This document shows, in pieces, positions 46,030-57,552 of a stretch of DNA of 64,000 bases. A program made the position numbers and the translations under genes. Location of the stretch: positions 62,166,718 to 62,230,717 of the forward strand of contig NC_083581.1 of the NCBI RefSeq assembly GCF_027579695.1. Direction: 5' to 3'. Within the stretch, counting starts at the first letter, position 1. Each line of letters begins with the position of its first letter. The notes under the pieces are model-generated. The model was not told the origin of the DNA. It worked only from the letters and a program-made list of their open reading frames with translations, and did no database searches. This DNA comes from Neoarius graeffei. Taxonomy: Eukaryota > Chordata > Actinopteri > Siluriformes > Ariidae.

Positions 46030-46861
46030 GGATCCTGGGAGCGGAGCTTTGTCAACATGGGCAGGAATCATTCAAATGTCGAACACACCGTACCTTTCGA
46101 GACCTAAATTGTACCTCATATACCTGGAACACTCCTCTTGTGGTGATACTATCATGGGACGCTCAGTCCTGATCAGATGCTGATCCTGTGTTTATGAGCA
46201 ATTTCAAGCTGATGGAGAGCCATAATATGTCTATTCATTATAGGTCTTATTTAGAGTTTAGTGTGAAATCGAACGGGTTTAAATGATTACAGTTTTATTT
46301 GTGTGTCTGGTTTTCTCCAACTACTGTGTTTTAACAGCATAAGAGCTCTTGGCAAGTTGGTACACATTTGGCTAATATTATTTTAGGTAATGGTTATGAA
46401 ATTGATCAGAAGGGTGACTTGAGTGTGTGTTTTTTTGTTTGTTTGTTTTTTTCCCCCCTCATTGAGAAGTGTTGCTAGCTAAAGACACCCTGCTTTAGTA
46501 TTCCTGTGGTGGTGTTTTTTTTTTTAAGAAAAGTTTCCAAGTGGTGGCCAAACTGAGCGAAAAAGGAGCGCGTTTCATGTCGACTGTTTCTTCTAAAGAA
46601 GACAGATGGTGATCAGATGTGGTCTTAAAACATCTGTGTGTCTTTTGCATGACTTTGTGTCCTACCGACAGCACAACATAATGTTTTTGACTGTAATGGA
46701 AGAAGAGCTGCAGAGCTTAGGAAACAGTTTGAATGTTTAAAAAAAAAAAAAGTATGGAAACGTATCACAAAGAAAGATGACACTATATCGCTGTTGTGAA
46801 ACACAAACCTGTCGATGCACTTTTTGGAGAGATTAGAGATTTTGTCACCAGTTAGAAACTC
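46030..46861. other. Unassigned DNA between elements
   Basis: T-rich runs (GTTTGTTTGTTTTTTTCCCCCC) but no gene recognised. Confidence 0.35.
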
Positions 46862-47150
46862 TAAGGCCCTGTCCACACGGCAACGGATTCAGGTGAATCT
46901 GATAAAATTGTTTATCGTTTTGGCCTGGCGTCCACACGACACCGGCGTTTTGGGTGCCCCAAAACGAAATCTTTTAAGAACGGGTTCCAGAGTGGAAAGA
47001 TCTGGCAACGGAGCCGTTGCGAAGTCGTCTGGATGAGTAGAACGGATTTGTTTACGATGACGTCACAACCACATGTGCTTCACGCCGGGTAGAAGTGTAA
47101 CGAACTCGATACGAGTTGTCAACAAATCCTATAACTTGGTTCATGAAACG

Positions 47151-47947
47151 CGCTTGAGCAATTCCAGCGTTATGGACGTGACACTTGAACTCAAAATGGC
47201 AACAAATGACCCAGTGCATGTTTTATTGTCTCCCAGTATTTAAACAGGTGTTGCATATTTTAAGGCTGTACCATACTGGAGAAGTGATAGAACAAGAACA
47301 ATTCCCATAGTACATCTAGGGCATGCCAGAAAATGCCAATAAAAGATGCGTTATGGATGTGACAGAAAAAGTATCACTTTTCTTGGGTGACTGTACATTT
47401 TTATCAAACTCTGTGAAATTGTAAACCTAATGTCGAAATGGAGATATCCATTTGATAGAGGGGTCCAAGGTGAATATTAAAAAATCTTTGTTTAAAATAT
47501 TTTGTATTTCATGCAGAGTTTCGGAAGGAAAAGTCAGCGTTATGGATGTGACGCGTCTGAAATAGACATGGCATATGTTTAGAAAATCAGCAATTTAACC
47601 ACCATAACCCTTTGAAAAACTCTCTAAATATCAGCTAAAACTATCAAAGTTCTTAAATAATATTTAGGATGGCTATTGTTTTGCTGTTTTGTGGATTTTA
47701 GCATACATTTCTGTGGCTTGTGGCAATAATATAGAATTGTACATGATCAAAGTTGATTTTAGCTTGGGGTTTACATTATAAGAAAGAAAGACTGACAGTG
47801 ACATATTAGGTTGGTTACAGATTGGTTCAACTTATTCACATCTGTAAAATACAGGCCTAGGTGATATCTCTGGGAGTGGTTTTGATGTATTACATGTTGC
47901 TTTATTTTTGCATGGTGAGGTTGACATTTACATGGAATTGCCCGCTT
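47151..47947. mobile_element. Insertion inside element A copy 2
   Basis: The unit 47156-47942 has short inverted ends (GAGCAATTCCA / TGGAATTGCC) and a probable 5-bp duplication CGCTT (47151-47155, 47943-47947); the uninterrupted copies read GCGCTTACAAAATATT. The motif GCGTTATGGAYGTGAC occurs three times at 47167, 47348 and 47537. No ORF is evident. Confidence 0.75.
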
Positions 47948-48218
47948 ACAAAATATTTTCACTGTGAATATATATTGTGAAATGGTGCAAAGTGAGAGAG
48001 AGAGAGGGAGAGAATAGCCCTTGGGGCAGAGTCAATCCCGCCAGCAAAAATAGGGGAAAAAAAGGAGCGATCTCACCTTTTCAGATGTTGGTTTAAGTCC
48101 TACAATACATTCCTCAAAAAGGGCGTAGAAGAACAAATTAATCCATCAACGTGTAGCATTCAATGAATCATACGTCATCCTCGCTGCCATATTGGATGGG
48201 TCAAAGCGGAGAATAAAG

Positions 48219-48295
48219 ATGCCTGCGTTTAACTGTACCAACAGGTTTGCTGTCCAAACGAGATCACATGGGATTACCTTTCATAGGTGAGACTG
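48219..48295 (+). pseudogene. THAP-type exon in element A copy 2, damaged
   Basis: Reads MPAFNCTNRFAVQTRSHG then ITFHR to a donor GTGAGA. Compared with copy 3, codons for the segment containing the first zinc-binding cysteine are deleted. Confidence 0.65.
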
Positions 48296-48606
48296 GAAAA
48301 ATACTTTTCATTGTATTTGGTCATTATAACGTAATTTTACAAACAGATTTTTCTGATTTTGTGGCTAATATGAAGTCTCGTGCATAATAGTTTATGCGCA
48401 TGCGTCCTTACTTCTATTGTTCTGTGTCTCTGATGGGACCGTCTTACAGTGCACCTAGAGGTATGGCATGTGTATTGCATCGTTTTCAGCAAGCGTTGCG
48501 TTGCCATATGGACCTGATATTTTACTGATCGTTGCCCATGTGGACGCGATATTTTTTATTTTATTTTTTTAAAATCTCGTTGCCGTTGTCGTGTGGATGT
48601 AGCCTA

Positions 48607-49220
48607 AGGTAATTGCGGGAAGCTGATTTTTGTTCAATTTTGTACTTTTTTTTTTCCTGCGTTTAAGTGTATAATTAAATTTTTTCCCCTGCATTGTATT
48701 ATGACACACATGCTATGAGTATCTTTTTAGAAATGTGTAAGTCAAATCTTCAATGCAAAAATATTTAACTTCTAATTAGCCACATTATACTGCGTGTAAG
48801 AGATTTGGGGAATCGGTGAACGTTATAAAAGTAACGACGACGCCCAGGATCTCTCCAAAAAGTGCACCGTGACTTATCGTAATATGGAGATATTGTCATG
48901 TTGGACGGCTCGAGAGCAAACATGAAACGTTAAGTGCCAGCCTGAGCTGTTTTGCGGCCTTTATTTCATACGTTTCTTTCATTCAAGCATTTTTGTTTTA
49001 GTGTTTTTATTTCTTTTACACCGTTTCACAAAGGGCGCTTGTTTAATTGGAAGTTTCCCCCATGCTATTGAATAAGATCATAAGCGTGTCATTGTGTTGG
49101 GGCCATTCAGTGTGCAGGAGACACTGGCTGGATTGTATGGCCACCTGCCACTGTGTTGCACCATGACCAAATGGAGCTCTCAGCAGCGTGTGATTGGAGG
49201 AGCGCACACAATCATTTTCA

Positions 49221-49256
<36 letters not shown>

Positions 49257-49737
49257 TGCGCGCTTCTCAAGCAAGGCATGTTGTGTAATACACAAGTTTG
49301 CTTCCAGTGAGTCGGTGTGCTCGCACCGTGTCGTCGGCTGCTTGGTAAGCACCGTTTGCGTGGCGTTGTCCATCATGATGTTTTCAGGTTTAACCTGCAG
49401 GTTATATCGAGATGTGTGAATCCTTTGTGCGCGATTTCTTCCTTCACCTCTGAGCGACCTGCTTTTCTGAACAGCATTGCTATAGGAGGTATCTGTTGAC
49501 ACCTTTCTCAGGGTTAACGTTCCTCGAAAACAACACGGATAATGACGTATTGGGATTATTAGACCTGTAACACCTTGTTAAAGGAAAAAAGATCCACCCT
49601 TGTAACCTTCCACTGAGTTGAATTTCACATCAGTTAAAAGTTATATGGGTGCATTACCCATATACAGAGTAGCCAGTAGGATTTATCCCTCATGTCATGT
49701 CTTCCTAAAGAGAGCGATGCAGCGGCGCTTTAGTCTT
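48607..49737. other. Unassigned DNA with CT/CA repeat
   Basis: (CT)n(CA)n at about 49219-49255. The remainder shows no gene. Confidence 0.4.
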
Positions 49738-50734
49738 TTAGGCCCTGTCCACACGGCAACGGATTCAGGTGAATCCGATACAATTGTTTATCGTTTAGGC
49801 CTGGCGTCCACACGGCACCGGCGTTTTGGGTGTCCCAAAACGCAATCTTTTGAGAACGGGTTCCAGAGTGGAAAGATCTGGCAACGTTGCCGTTGCGAAG
49901 TCGTCTGGATGAGTAGAACGGATTTGTTTACGATGACGTCACAACCATGACTGTGAGTGCTTCACGCCGGGTAGAAGTGTAACGAACTCGATGCGAGTTG
50001 TCAACAAATCCTATAACTTGGTTCATGAAACGTGCTTACAAAATATTTTCACTGTGAATATTTATTGTGTAATGGTGCAAAGTGAGCGAGAGGGAGAATA
50101 GCCCTTAGGACAGAGTCAATCCCGCCAGCAAAAATAGGGAAAAAAAGGAGCGATCTCACCTCTTGAGATGTTGGTTTGAGTCCTACAATACATTCCTCAA
50201 AAAGGGCGTAGGAGAACAAATTAATCCATCAACGTGTAGCATTCAATTTATTCCGGACCATTAAAGACGCCGCCTTCCGCGTAGAATCATACGTCATCCT
50301 CGCCGCCATATTGGATGGGTCAAAGCGGCGAATAAAGATGCCTCATTCATGTGCTGCATTTAACTGTACCAACAGGTTTGCCGTCCAAACGAGATCACAT
50401 GGGATTACCTTTCACAGGTGAGACTGGAAAAATACTTTTCATTGTATTTGGTCATTATAACGTAATTTTACGAACAGATTTTTCCGACTTTGTGGCTAAT
50501 ATGAAGTCTCGCGCATAATAGTTTCTGCACATGCATCCTTACTACTTCTATTGTTCTGGTGTCTCCGAAGGGACCGTCTTACAGCGCCCCTAGAGGTGTG
50601 GCATGTGTATTGCATCGTTTTCAGCAAGCGTTGCGTTGCCATATGGACCTGATATTTTACTGATCGTTGCCCATGTGGACGCGATATTTTTTAAAATAAC
50701 ATCTCGTTGCTGTTGTCGTGTGGATGTAGCCTAA
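49738..50734. mobile_element. Harbinger-like element A, copy 3
   Basis: Element 49741-50731 is bounded by TTA on the left (49738-49740) and TAA on the right (50732-50734). Its right end abuts element B copy 2 with only the TAA between. It carries the best THAP exon of the three copies. Confidence 0.88.
50338..50417 (+). pseudogene. THAP-type first exon in element A copy 3
   Basis: The ATG at 50338 follows CGAATAAAG and opens MPHSCAAFNCTNRFAV... ending GITFHR at a donor (CACAG|GTGAGA). The C-x4-C spacing and ITFHR are the start of a THAP zinc finger; the C-x2-H half would be in a next exon, which is missing here. This is an orphan exon of a longer transposon gene. Confidence 0.72.
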
Positions 50735-51788
50735 GGCTACGTTCACACTGCAGGCTGAAGTGACTCAAATCCGATCTTTTCGCCCATATGTGACCTGTAT
50801 CCGATCTTTTATTGACAATATGAACGACACAGATCCGATTTTTTCAAATCCGACCCAGGCCGTTTGGATATGTGGTCCTAATTCCGATTCCTATCCGCTC
50901 TTTTCATATGCGACTTCAGTCTGAACCGCCAGGTCGCATTCATCCGACTTACACGTCATCAACAAGCCACAAACGTCACTATTCTGCGCTGAAGTAGGCG
51001 GCGGGTCTCTCAAAAAAGTTACAACAACATGGCGCATAATCACGGGCGCAGATAGACGGTGGGACTCGTCCCACCCAGATTAAAATTTCGCTCGGTTGGT
51101 TCCCCCCCACTTATAGGGAGGAAAAAACGTCTATGCTGTCTTTCTTTGCATAAGGCAAACCTCACGGAAAAATCAAAAGACTAGTTACCATTCGGTTTAT
51201 TGAGGTGCACAGCAGTGTATACATAGTTGCAACAACTCACATAAAACAAAACAAAGACTGATATTCGGTTGGTTGAGCTGCGCAGACTGCACAGGTTGCG
51301 AGCTCGAGCTTGGTTGCTATAGTAACCCACAACAAGTTTGACAGGCATATTGGGGTTGGTTTGCTGGCAGCTTTGTCCCCCCCAGTTTTTTGTCCCTCCC
51401 AGTTCAAAAAAACGTATCTGCACCCCTGCGCATGACATCAATGCGAGGGACGCTTCGGGCTGTGAAGGTTCTGAATCTTCTCAATGGAAGGACGCAGAGG
51501 TTAGGGAGCTGATTTCCATTTGGGGGGATACAGCTATTCAAGCTAGATTGGATGAGTCATACCGCAACCGGGCGGTTTTACTTCCGTAAACACTGGCCAT
51601 GCTCACTACGTGTGACGTCGTCGTATCCTGCAATGCGCATACGGAACACTTTTAGGTCGCTTTCGTTCATACTGAGGATCACATACAAGTCGCATATATT
51701 TGTTAATGTGAACGACCTCACAAAAAAATCGGATTTCACAAAAAAATCGGAATTGAGCATTAAGCCTTGCAGTGTGAACGTAGCGTTA
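50732..51788. mobile_element. Harbinger-like element B, copy 2, with internal insertion
   Basis: The ends GGCTACGTTCACACTGCA (50735) and TGCAGTGTGAACGTAGCG (to 51785) are inverted with one mismatch. The left flank is TAA and the right flank is TTA (51786-51788). The interior has the Myb/SANT-like exon and a nested insertion of about 400 bp. Confidence 0.88.
51029..51590 (+). pseudogene. Myb/SANT-like first exon split by an insertion
   Basis: An ATG near 51029 starts ATGGCGCAT. The frame resumes at about 51431 (GCGCATGACATC) as HDINARDASG...ESSQWKDAEVRELISIWGDT and later ARLDESYRNRAVLLP. The W...EV.ELI.IWGD...L...YRN pattern is that of the Myb/SANT-like DNA-binding protein partnered with Harbinger transposases. 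The intervening segment (about 51039-51430) has inverted GGGCGCAGATA / TATCTGCACCC ends, marking a separate insertion. Confidence 0.65.
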
Positions 51789-51882
51789 GTCTGTGCACTC
51801 GTCTGTGCACGCTGATCAGCTTCCAAAGCTTCAGATTTCATGTGTGTCGCTGTCCTCAATCAGTGCCATCTTGCTTTTGCAG

Positions 51883-52000
51883 GTCTGTGGCATAACACGG
51901 CACGAATTGCGTCACATTGCATTCTGGGACTCTGAGCCACATGTGTTCTGTCTGCACTATTTTTACACTGGACGTCTCATTAATATGTCTCTGGATAACG
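51883..52000 (+). other. Candidate internal exon of unknown gene
   Basis: A 118-bp segment lies between a good acceptor (CTTGCTTTTGCAG) and donor (AACG|GTGAGTGA). One frame is open throughout (VCGITRHELRHIAFWDSE...) but I recognise no family. It could be a 5' UTR exon of the gene starting near 41700, or chance. Confidence 0.3.
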
Positions 52001-54490
52001 GTGAGTGAGAAAAGAAGGTCTTGCCTTATGGTTGAGATCGTTGAGTGTTTTTCTTGTATTAAAGAAAATATCTCACAAACCAGTTGAGCTAAATGTCTGT
52101 CATTTTATATATTAAAAAAAAAAAAAAACCCTGCATGTTGAATTTAACGATATAACCACGAATGTGATGAAAATAGACGGGACTGTTTTTGTCGGAGGCC
52201 GCCATAACTCCATTGTGCGTGATGTCGTTTTCTGCGAGCACAGCGGCGGTGTACAAATGCATGCTGTACTAGACTGTAATATAATATTATGGTCTAGTGT
52301 GACGTCTCGGTCAATTTATTTGCATTTCTCAACAAAAATTATGGCAGTGCGGGAAGATAAAAGGAATCACGATAAAGTAGTGGCTAGTTTGTGTGTTTAT
52401 TTAAGAAATATATATATATATATACCTGCTTATCTAACATCCGTTCGATGCGTGACACGGGATGATGTCGTGCTGCCGGTGTTTTGTGGTGAAACAACGT
52501 CAGGATCGTGTCTGGCTTCAGTTGTCGTTTCTGCCTCGTGTCTCGCTTCTTCCCAGTGATGATTTTTTTTTTCATACAAGTCCTCTACCAAACAATCTTC
52601 TGTAAAATGCACAGAAGCACAATTTCCTGCTTTTTCCAGGAGTAAAGTTTTCTCGCTTTACTCAATGAAGCCACTCAGACAAACGACTCGGATCCAGGAC
52701 GGAATAAGGAAGATGTACGTCACGCAGCGCCGCTTTCGTTTTCATCTCCTGATACATCCGTATATCTGGTTAATCCAGTATGGCTGCGTCCGGAGAAACG
52801 ACCCAACATACCGATGTTACAACTTTAAGGTGTTTTTTTAAGCTGAAGTCCGCTTAATTTTTTTCATCTGGAGCATTTTGTATTAATGTATAATGATATT
52901 TCATAACCCCGTAATTTCAAAATCTCCTGTTTTAATGGCTTTAAAGATCATGTTACCGTGTGACTTCCGAGCAACAGACAACCAGCAGCTTCTCACAGGA
53001 GCAACTCTTTCACAAATACTTCAATATGATCATATTTAATGGGTTTCGGAGTGGAGGAGTTTTCCTTTATTGAGGTCCTGTAGAGTGTAGAGTATCAGGT
53101 TATTGGTTTAACCCTCTGTGGGAGTTTGACATTGATTAAACGTTTAAAGGAAATGTGTATTAAAATCAATCAACCAGCAGCTTTTCTGCAGTTCTCACAC
53201 GAGAGCCAGAAAAAGAGGCGTTTTGTCATGGGATGGGGTGGGGTTTTCTCTTTCCTTTCGTTCATTCGTTCGTTCTTTCTGTCTGTTAACATTCTCTTCC
53301 AAGAACGATTTCGTACTCCATAGATAATAGGAAAATAAATAAATAAATTCCCTGTATTCCTAGTACAAATGTCACAGCTCTGTGCAGGCGTAGGATAACG
53401 ACTCACTTTAGTCGTTAGCGCTGGGGTGAGGCATGGTGAAATAATGTCTTGCTTCTTTGCGAATTGCAGAGAGAGGCAGTCAAACAGCGTAGGAGGCATC
53501 TATTAGTAATCATTCCCTACTGGCTAGAGGGCACAAAGACGTCTCACGGGTCCTACAGAGCGAAGCTGTGTTTGAGCAAAACCAGTGACACACACAGACA
53601 TGCATGCTTCGTCACTGCTGTGCTTATTTTCACTCCTAAAGTGAGTGACTCGGTGTATTTGAATCTTTCTTGATCAACCCCCAACCCAATTCCATTGTGC
53701 TCAGCTTCACAAAACAAAAACCCCTAAAGAAAGCAGATTTCTTTTGTGTGGCTCCCCGCCGTTAAACCGACCGCCAATCATTTTCTCACAACGTGTCATC
53801 TCGCTGGCTCGGTCAGCCGAGCGTTCATAGCCACCGCTTCACTTCGGGTCTTTTATTAGAGGAGTTTTACATGGAAGATTAGTGCTCGCTATGAGAGTGC
53901 AGCGCTGCTGATGTTCGCTTGCCCCTCGCAGCTTTATTCCCATCAATCATGTCTTCTACCATCCTGGATTTCTGCCTCGCTTTCCAAACCAGGAAAGCCT
54001 TAAGGGAGACGGTGACAGAACAGAAGTAATCTGGTTAGTGTTTTTGGCATAGCGTTAATCCATCTTTTGAGCCGGAGTGCGTTGCGAGTTCACCCAAGAG
54101 GGCAATTTGGAGCGGCGGCTGCCAGAGCCTGTGCGAAGCACTCGCAGGCAGAGAGCAGTAAATAATGTGTTGCAAATGGAGCCGCTTTCCGACGAAGTAT
54201 CAGGCAACATGTAGGGAAGATCCCATGTGGAAGCTAGTGTGTGTAATGGAGTTGATTTGTCAATCCTCGGCCTGGATTTCTACGCACCAGACTGCAGCGC
54301 CTTTGATCCGAGCCTTGATTTCGTTACTTGTTTAGAGACGAAACAGCACAGTATGAGCCACGTACCACTTCAAACCCCAGTCCATTAGTTGTGAAATGAA
54401 AAACTGGAGGCAGTAGTTAGGTGGATTGGTTTAAGACAGAGGATTTTCTCTTCATTTGCAAGTCAGACAGCATTTGCTTTATGCCTATTT
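52001..54490. other. Unassigned DNA before the minisatellite
   Basis: Contains (TA)n at about 52409-52422 and a segment GAGCCAGAAAAAGAGGCGTT (about 53203-53222) that recurs near 54720. No recognisable coding exon. Confidence 0.45.
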
Positions 54491-54491
54491 G

Positions 54492-54632
54492 AAGGATATC
54501 ACACTCCATCACCTGGCACAGGCTTAAAAAGCTGTTTTAAATACTTCATTTAATTTCACCTGAATATATAATATTTAACTTCACTGACCTTCTGCTGATT
54601 TTCTGGGAGATGTATCTAGTTTGAATGTCTAG

Positions 54633-54686
<54 letters not shown>

Positions 54687-54958
54687 CTCTGTGTGCCTGT
54701 CTCTCTCTCTTCTCACATGAGAGCCAGAAAAAGAGGTGTTTTGTCATGGGATGGGGTAGGTGTTTGTTTGATTTATTTATTTATTTATTTATTTATTTAT
54801 TTTAAAGGATATCACGCTCCATCATCTGGCACAGGCTTAAAAAGCTGTTTTAAATACTTAATTTACTTTAAACTGAGTTATTATTTTTTCTAACTCCACA
54901 GACCTTCTACTGATTTTCTAGATGTATCTAGTTTGAATGGCTTGCGCTCTGTCGGTCT

Positions 54959-54985
<27 letters not shown>
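54492..54985. repeat. Flank duplication at the minisatellite edge
   Basis: GGATATCACACTCCATCACC ... GATGTATCTAGTTTGAATG is present twice (about 54495-54632 and 54808-54940), each time running into a (CT)n tract. The first tract carries CTCGGTCTCTGTGTGCCTGT, a probable precursor of the minisatellite unit. Confidence 0.8.
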
Positions 54986-54993
<8 letters not shown>

Positions 54994-55125
54994 GGTCTCT
55001 GTATCTCTCTCGCTGTCTCTCTCGCGCTCTCTCTCTCTCTCCTCTGGGTCTGTATGTCTCTCTCTCTCTGTGGGTCTGTGTGTGTCGCTCTCTCACTGTG
55101 GGTCTGTGTCTCTCTGTCGGTCTGT

Positions 55126-55187
<62 letters not shown>

Positions 55188-56315
55188 CGGTCTGTCTCTC
55201 TCTGTTGGCCTGTGTGCCCCTCTCTGTCTCTCTGTGTCGGTTGGTCGGCCTGTGTGCCCCTCTCTCTCTCTCTGTCGGTCGGTCGGCCTGTGTGCCCCTC
55301 TCTCTCTCTGTCGGTCGGTCGGTCGGCCTGTGTGCCTCTCTCTGTCGGTCGGTTGGCCTGTGTGCCTCTCTCGCTCTCTCTCTGTCGGTCGGTTGGCCTG
55401 TGTGCCTCTCTCTGTCGGTCGGTTGGCCTGTGTGCCTCTCTCTGTCGGTCGGTTGGCCTGTGTGCCTCTCTCTGTCGGTCGGTTGGCCTGTGTGCCTCTC
55501 TCGCTCTCTCGCTCTCTCTCGGTCGGAGTCGGTCGGCCTGTGTGCCTCTCTCTGTCGGTCAGTTGGCCTGTGTGCCTCTCTCTCTCTCGCTCTCTCGCTC
55601 TCTCTCTGTCGGTCGGCCTGTGTGCCTCTCTCTGTCGGTCGCTTGGCCTGTGTGCCTCTCTCTCTCGCTCTCTCTCTGTCGGTCGGTCGGCCTGCCTGTG
55701 TGCCTCTCTCTGTCGGTCGGTCGGCCTGCCTGTGTGCCTCTCTCTGTCGGTCTGTCGGCCTGCCTGTGTGCCTCTCTCTGTCGGTCGGTCGGCCTGCTGT
55801 GTGCCTCTCTCTGTCGGTCGGTCGGCCTGCCTGTGTGCCTCTCTCTGTCGTCGGTCGGCCTGCCTGTGTGCCTCTCTCTGTCGGTCGGTCGGCCTGCCTG
55901 TGTGCCTCTCTCTGTCGGTCGGTCGGCCTGCCTGTGTGCCTCTCTCTGTCGGTCCGTCGGCCTGCCTGTGTGCCTCTCTCTGTCGGTCCGTCGGCCTGCC
56001 TGTGTGCCTCTCTCTGTCGGTCCGTCGGCCTGCCTGTGTGCCTCTCTCTGTCGGTCGGTCGGCCTGCCTGTGTGCCTCTCTCTGTCGGTCCGTCGGCCTG
56101 CCTGTGTGCCTCTCTCTGTCGGTCGGTCGGCCTGCCTGTGTGCCTCTCTCTGTCGGTCGGTCGGCCTGCCTGTGTGCCCCTCTCTGTCGGTCGGTCGGCC
56201 TGCCTGTGTGCCCCTCTCTGTCGGCCTGTGTGCCCCTCTCTGTCGGCCTGTGTGCCCCCCTCTCTCTCTCTCTCTCTCTGTCGGTCGGTCGGTCGGCCTG
56301 TGTGCCCCTCTCTCT
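54640..56315 (+). repeat. CT-tract / GTCGGTCGG minisatellite, left block
   Basis: (CT)n runs alternate with a GC-rich core, in sub-blocks: GTCGGTCGGTTGGCCTGTGT, then GTCGGTCGGTCGGCCTGCCT with GTGTGCC. All three + frames lack stops over long distances, giving spurious frames of several hundred codons. No coding evidence. Confidence 0.95.
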
Positions 56316-56850
56316 TACCCCTTTTCCACCAAATCAGTTCCAGGGCTGGTTCGGGGCCAGTGCTGGTGCTGGTTCACAACTCGTTCAACTTGCGAGCCAG
56401 CTGAGAACCAGTTTGCTTTTCCAGAGCTCGCGGGGCAAAGCGGAGCCACGTCATTACGTCGCTGCATACGTCATTACGTCGCTGTATACGGAAGTTACGG
56501 CGCTACGTTTGCATAAACCTTGGCGCGAATATCAAAGCAAAAACAACACGGAAGAAGCAGCAGCGGCAACAACAATAATAAATTACTTGGCATTTGTACA
56601 GCTGCTGCTTCTCGTCGCTTAAAAATGGCGATCTTTCGCGGTCTTGTTATTGTTGTCGGTCTTAACAACTCCGGCCCCCCGCTGACGTAAGCGGTTCTTT
56701 CCTCTGGCCCAGCAGGAGTTGATGCTAGGCTGGAACCGGTTTTTCTGGCCCCAGAGCCAGTTCTTTGTCAGTGGAAACAGAAAACCCGGTTCCAAACTAA
56801 GCACTGGCCCGAACCAGCCCTGGAACTGCTTTGGTGGAAAAGGGGCATCT
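56313..56850. mobile_element. 532-bp inverted-repeat element inside the minisatellite
   Basis: Element 56316-56847 has ends TACCCCTTTTCCACCAAA and TTTGGTGGAAAAGGGGCA, with sub-terminal CCAGGGCTGGTTC / GAACCAGCCCTGG also inverted. A TCT on each side (56313-56315, 56848-56850) is a likely 3-bp duplication. An internal CATACGTCATTACGTCGCTG repeat is present; no transposase. Confidence 0.85.
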
Positions 56851-57518
56851 GTCGGTCGGTCGGCCTGTGCGCCCCCTGTCTCTGTCGGTCGGTCGGCCTG
56901 TGCGCCCCCTGTCTCTGTCGGTCGGTCGGCCTGTGCGCCCCCTCTCTCTGTCGGTCGGTCAGCCTGTGCGCCCCCTCTCTCTGTCGGTCGGTCGGCCTGT
57001 GCGCCCCCTCTCTCTGTCGGTCGGTCGGCCTGTGCGCCCCATCTCTCTGTCGGTCGGCTCGGCCTGTGCGCCCCTCTCTCTGTCGGGTCGGTCGGCCTGT
57101 GCGCCCCCCCCCCACCCCCCCCCCCCCCGTCGGCCTGTGCGCCCCTCTCTCTGTCGGCCTGTGCGCCTCTCTCTCTCTCTCTCTCTCTCTGTCGGCCTGT
57201 GCGCCTCTCTCTCTCTCTCTCTCTGTCGGCCTGTGCGCCTCTCTCTGTCGGCCTGTGCGCCTCTCTCTCTCTCTCTCTCTGTCGGCCTGTGCGCCTCTCT
57301 CTGTCGGCCTGTGCGCCTCTCTCTCTCTCTCTCTCTCTCTCTGTCTGTCGGTCGGTCCGTGTGCCTCTCTCTCTCTGTCGGTCAGTCCGTGTGCCTCTCT
57401 CTCTCTGTTGGTCAGTCCGTGTGCCTCTCTCTCTCTCTGTCGGTCAGTCCGTGTGCCTCTCTCTCTCTGTTGGTCAGTCCGTGTGCCTCTCTCTCTCTGT
57501 TGGTCAGTCCGTGTGCCT

Positions 57519-57552
<34 letters not shown>

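Larger units (their letters stand above)
46862..48606. mobile_element. Harbinger-like element A, copy 2, with internal insertion
   Basis: Element 46865-48603 is flanked by TAA on both sides. It matches copies 1 and 3 at both ends but is interrupted by a 787-bp insertion (47156-47942). A THAP-exon start (ATG 48219) is present but lacks the codons holding the first cysteine. Confidence 0.88.

Noticed and set aside
52164-52559. 131-codon frame after 52164
   Set aside because: It crosses a (TA)n tract, has no recognisable domain and no supporting splice structure.
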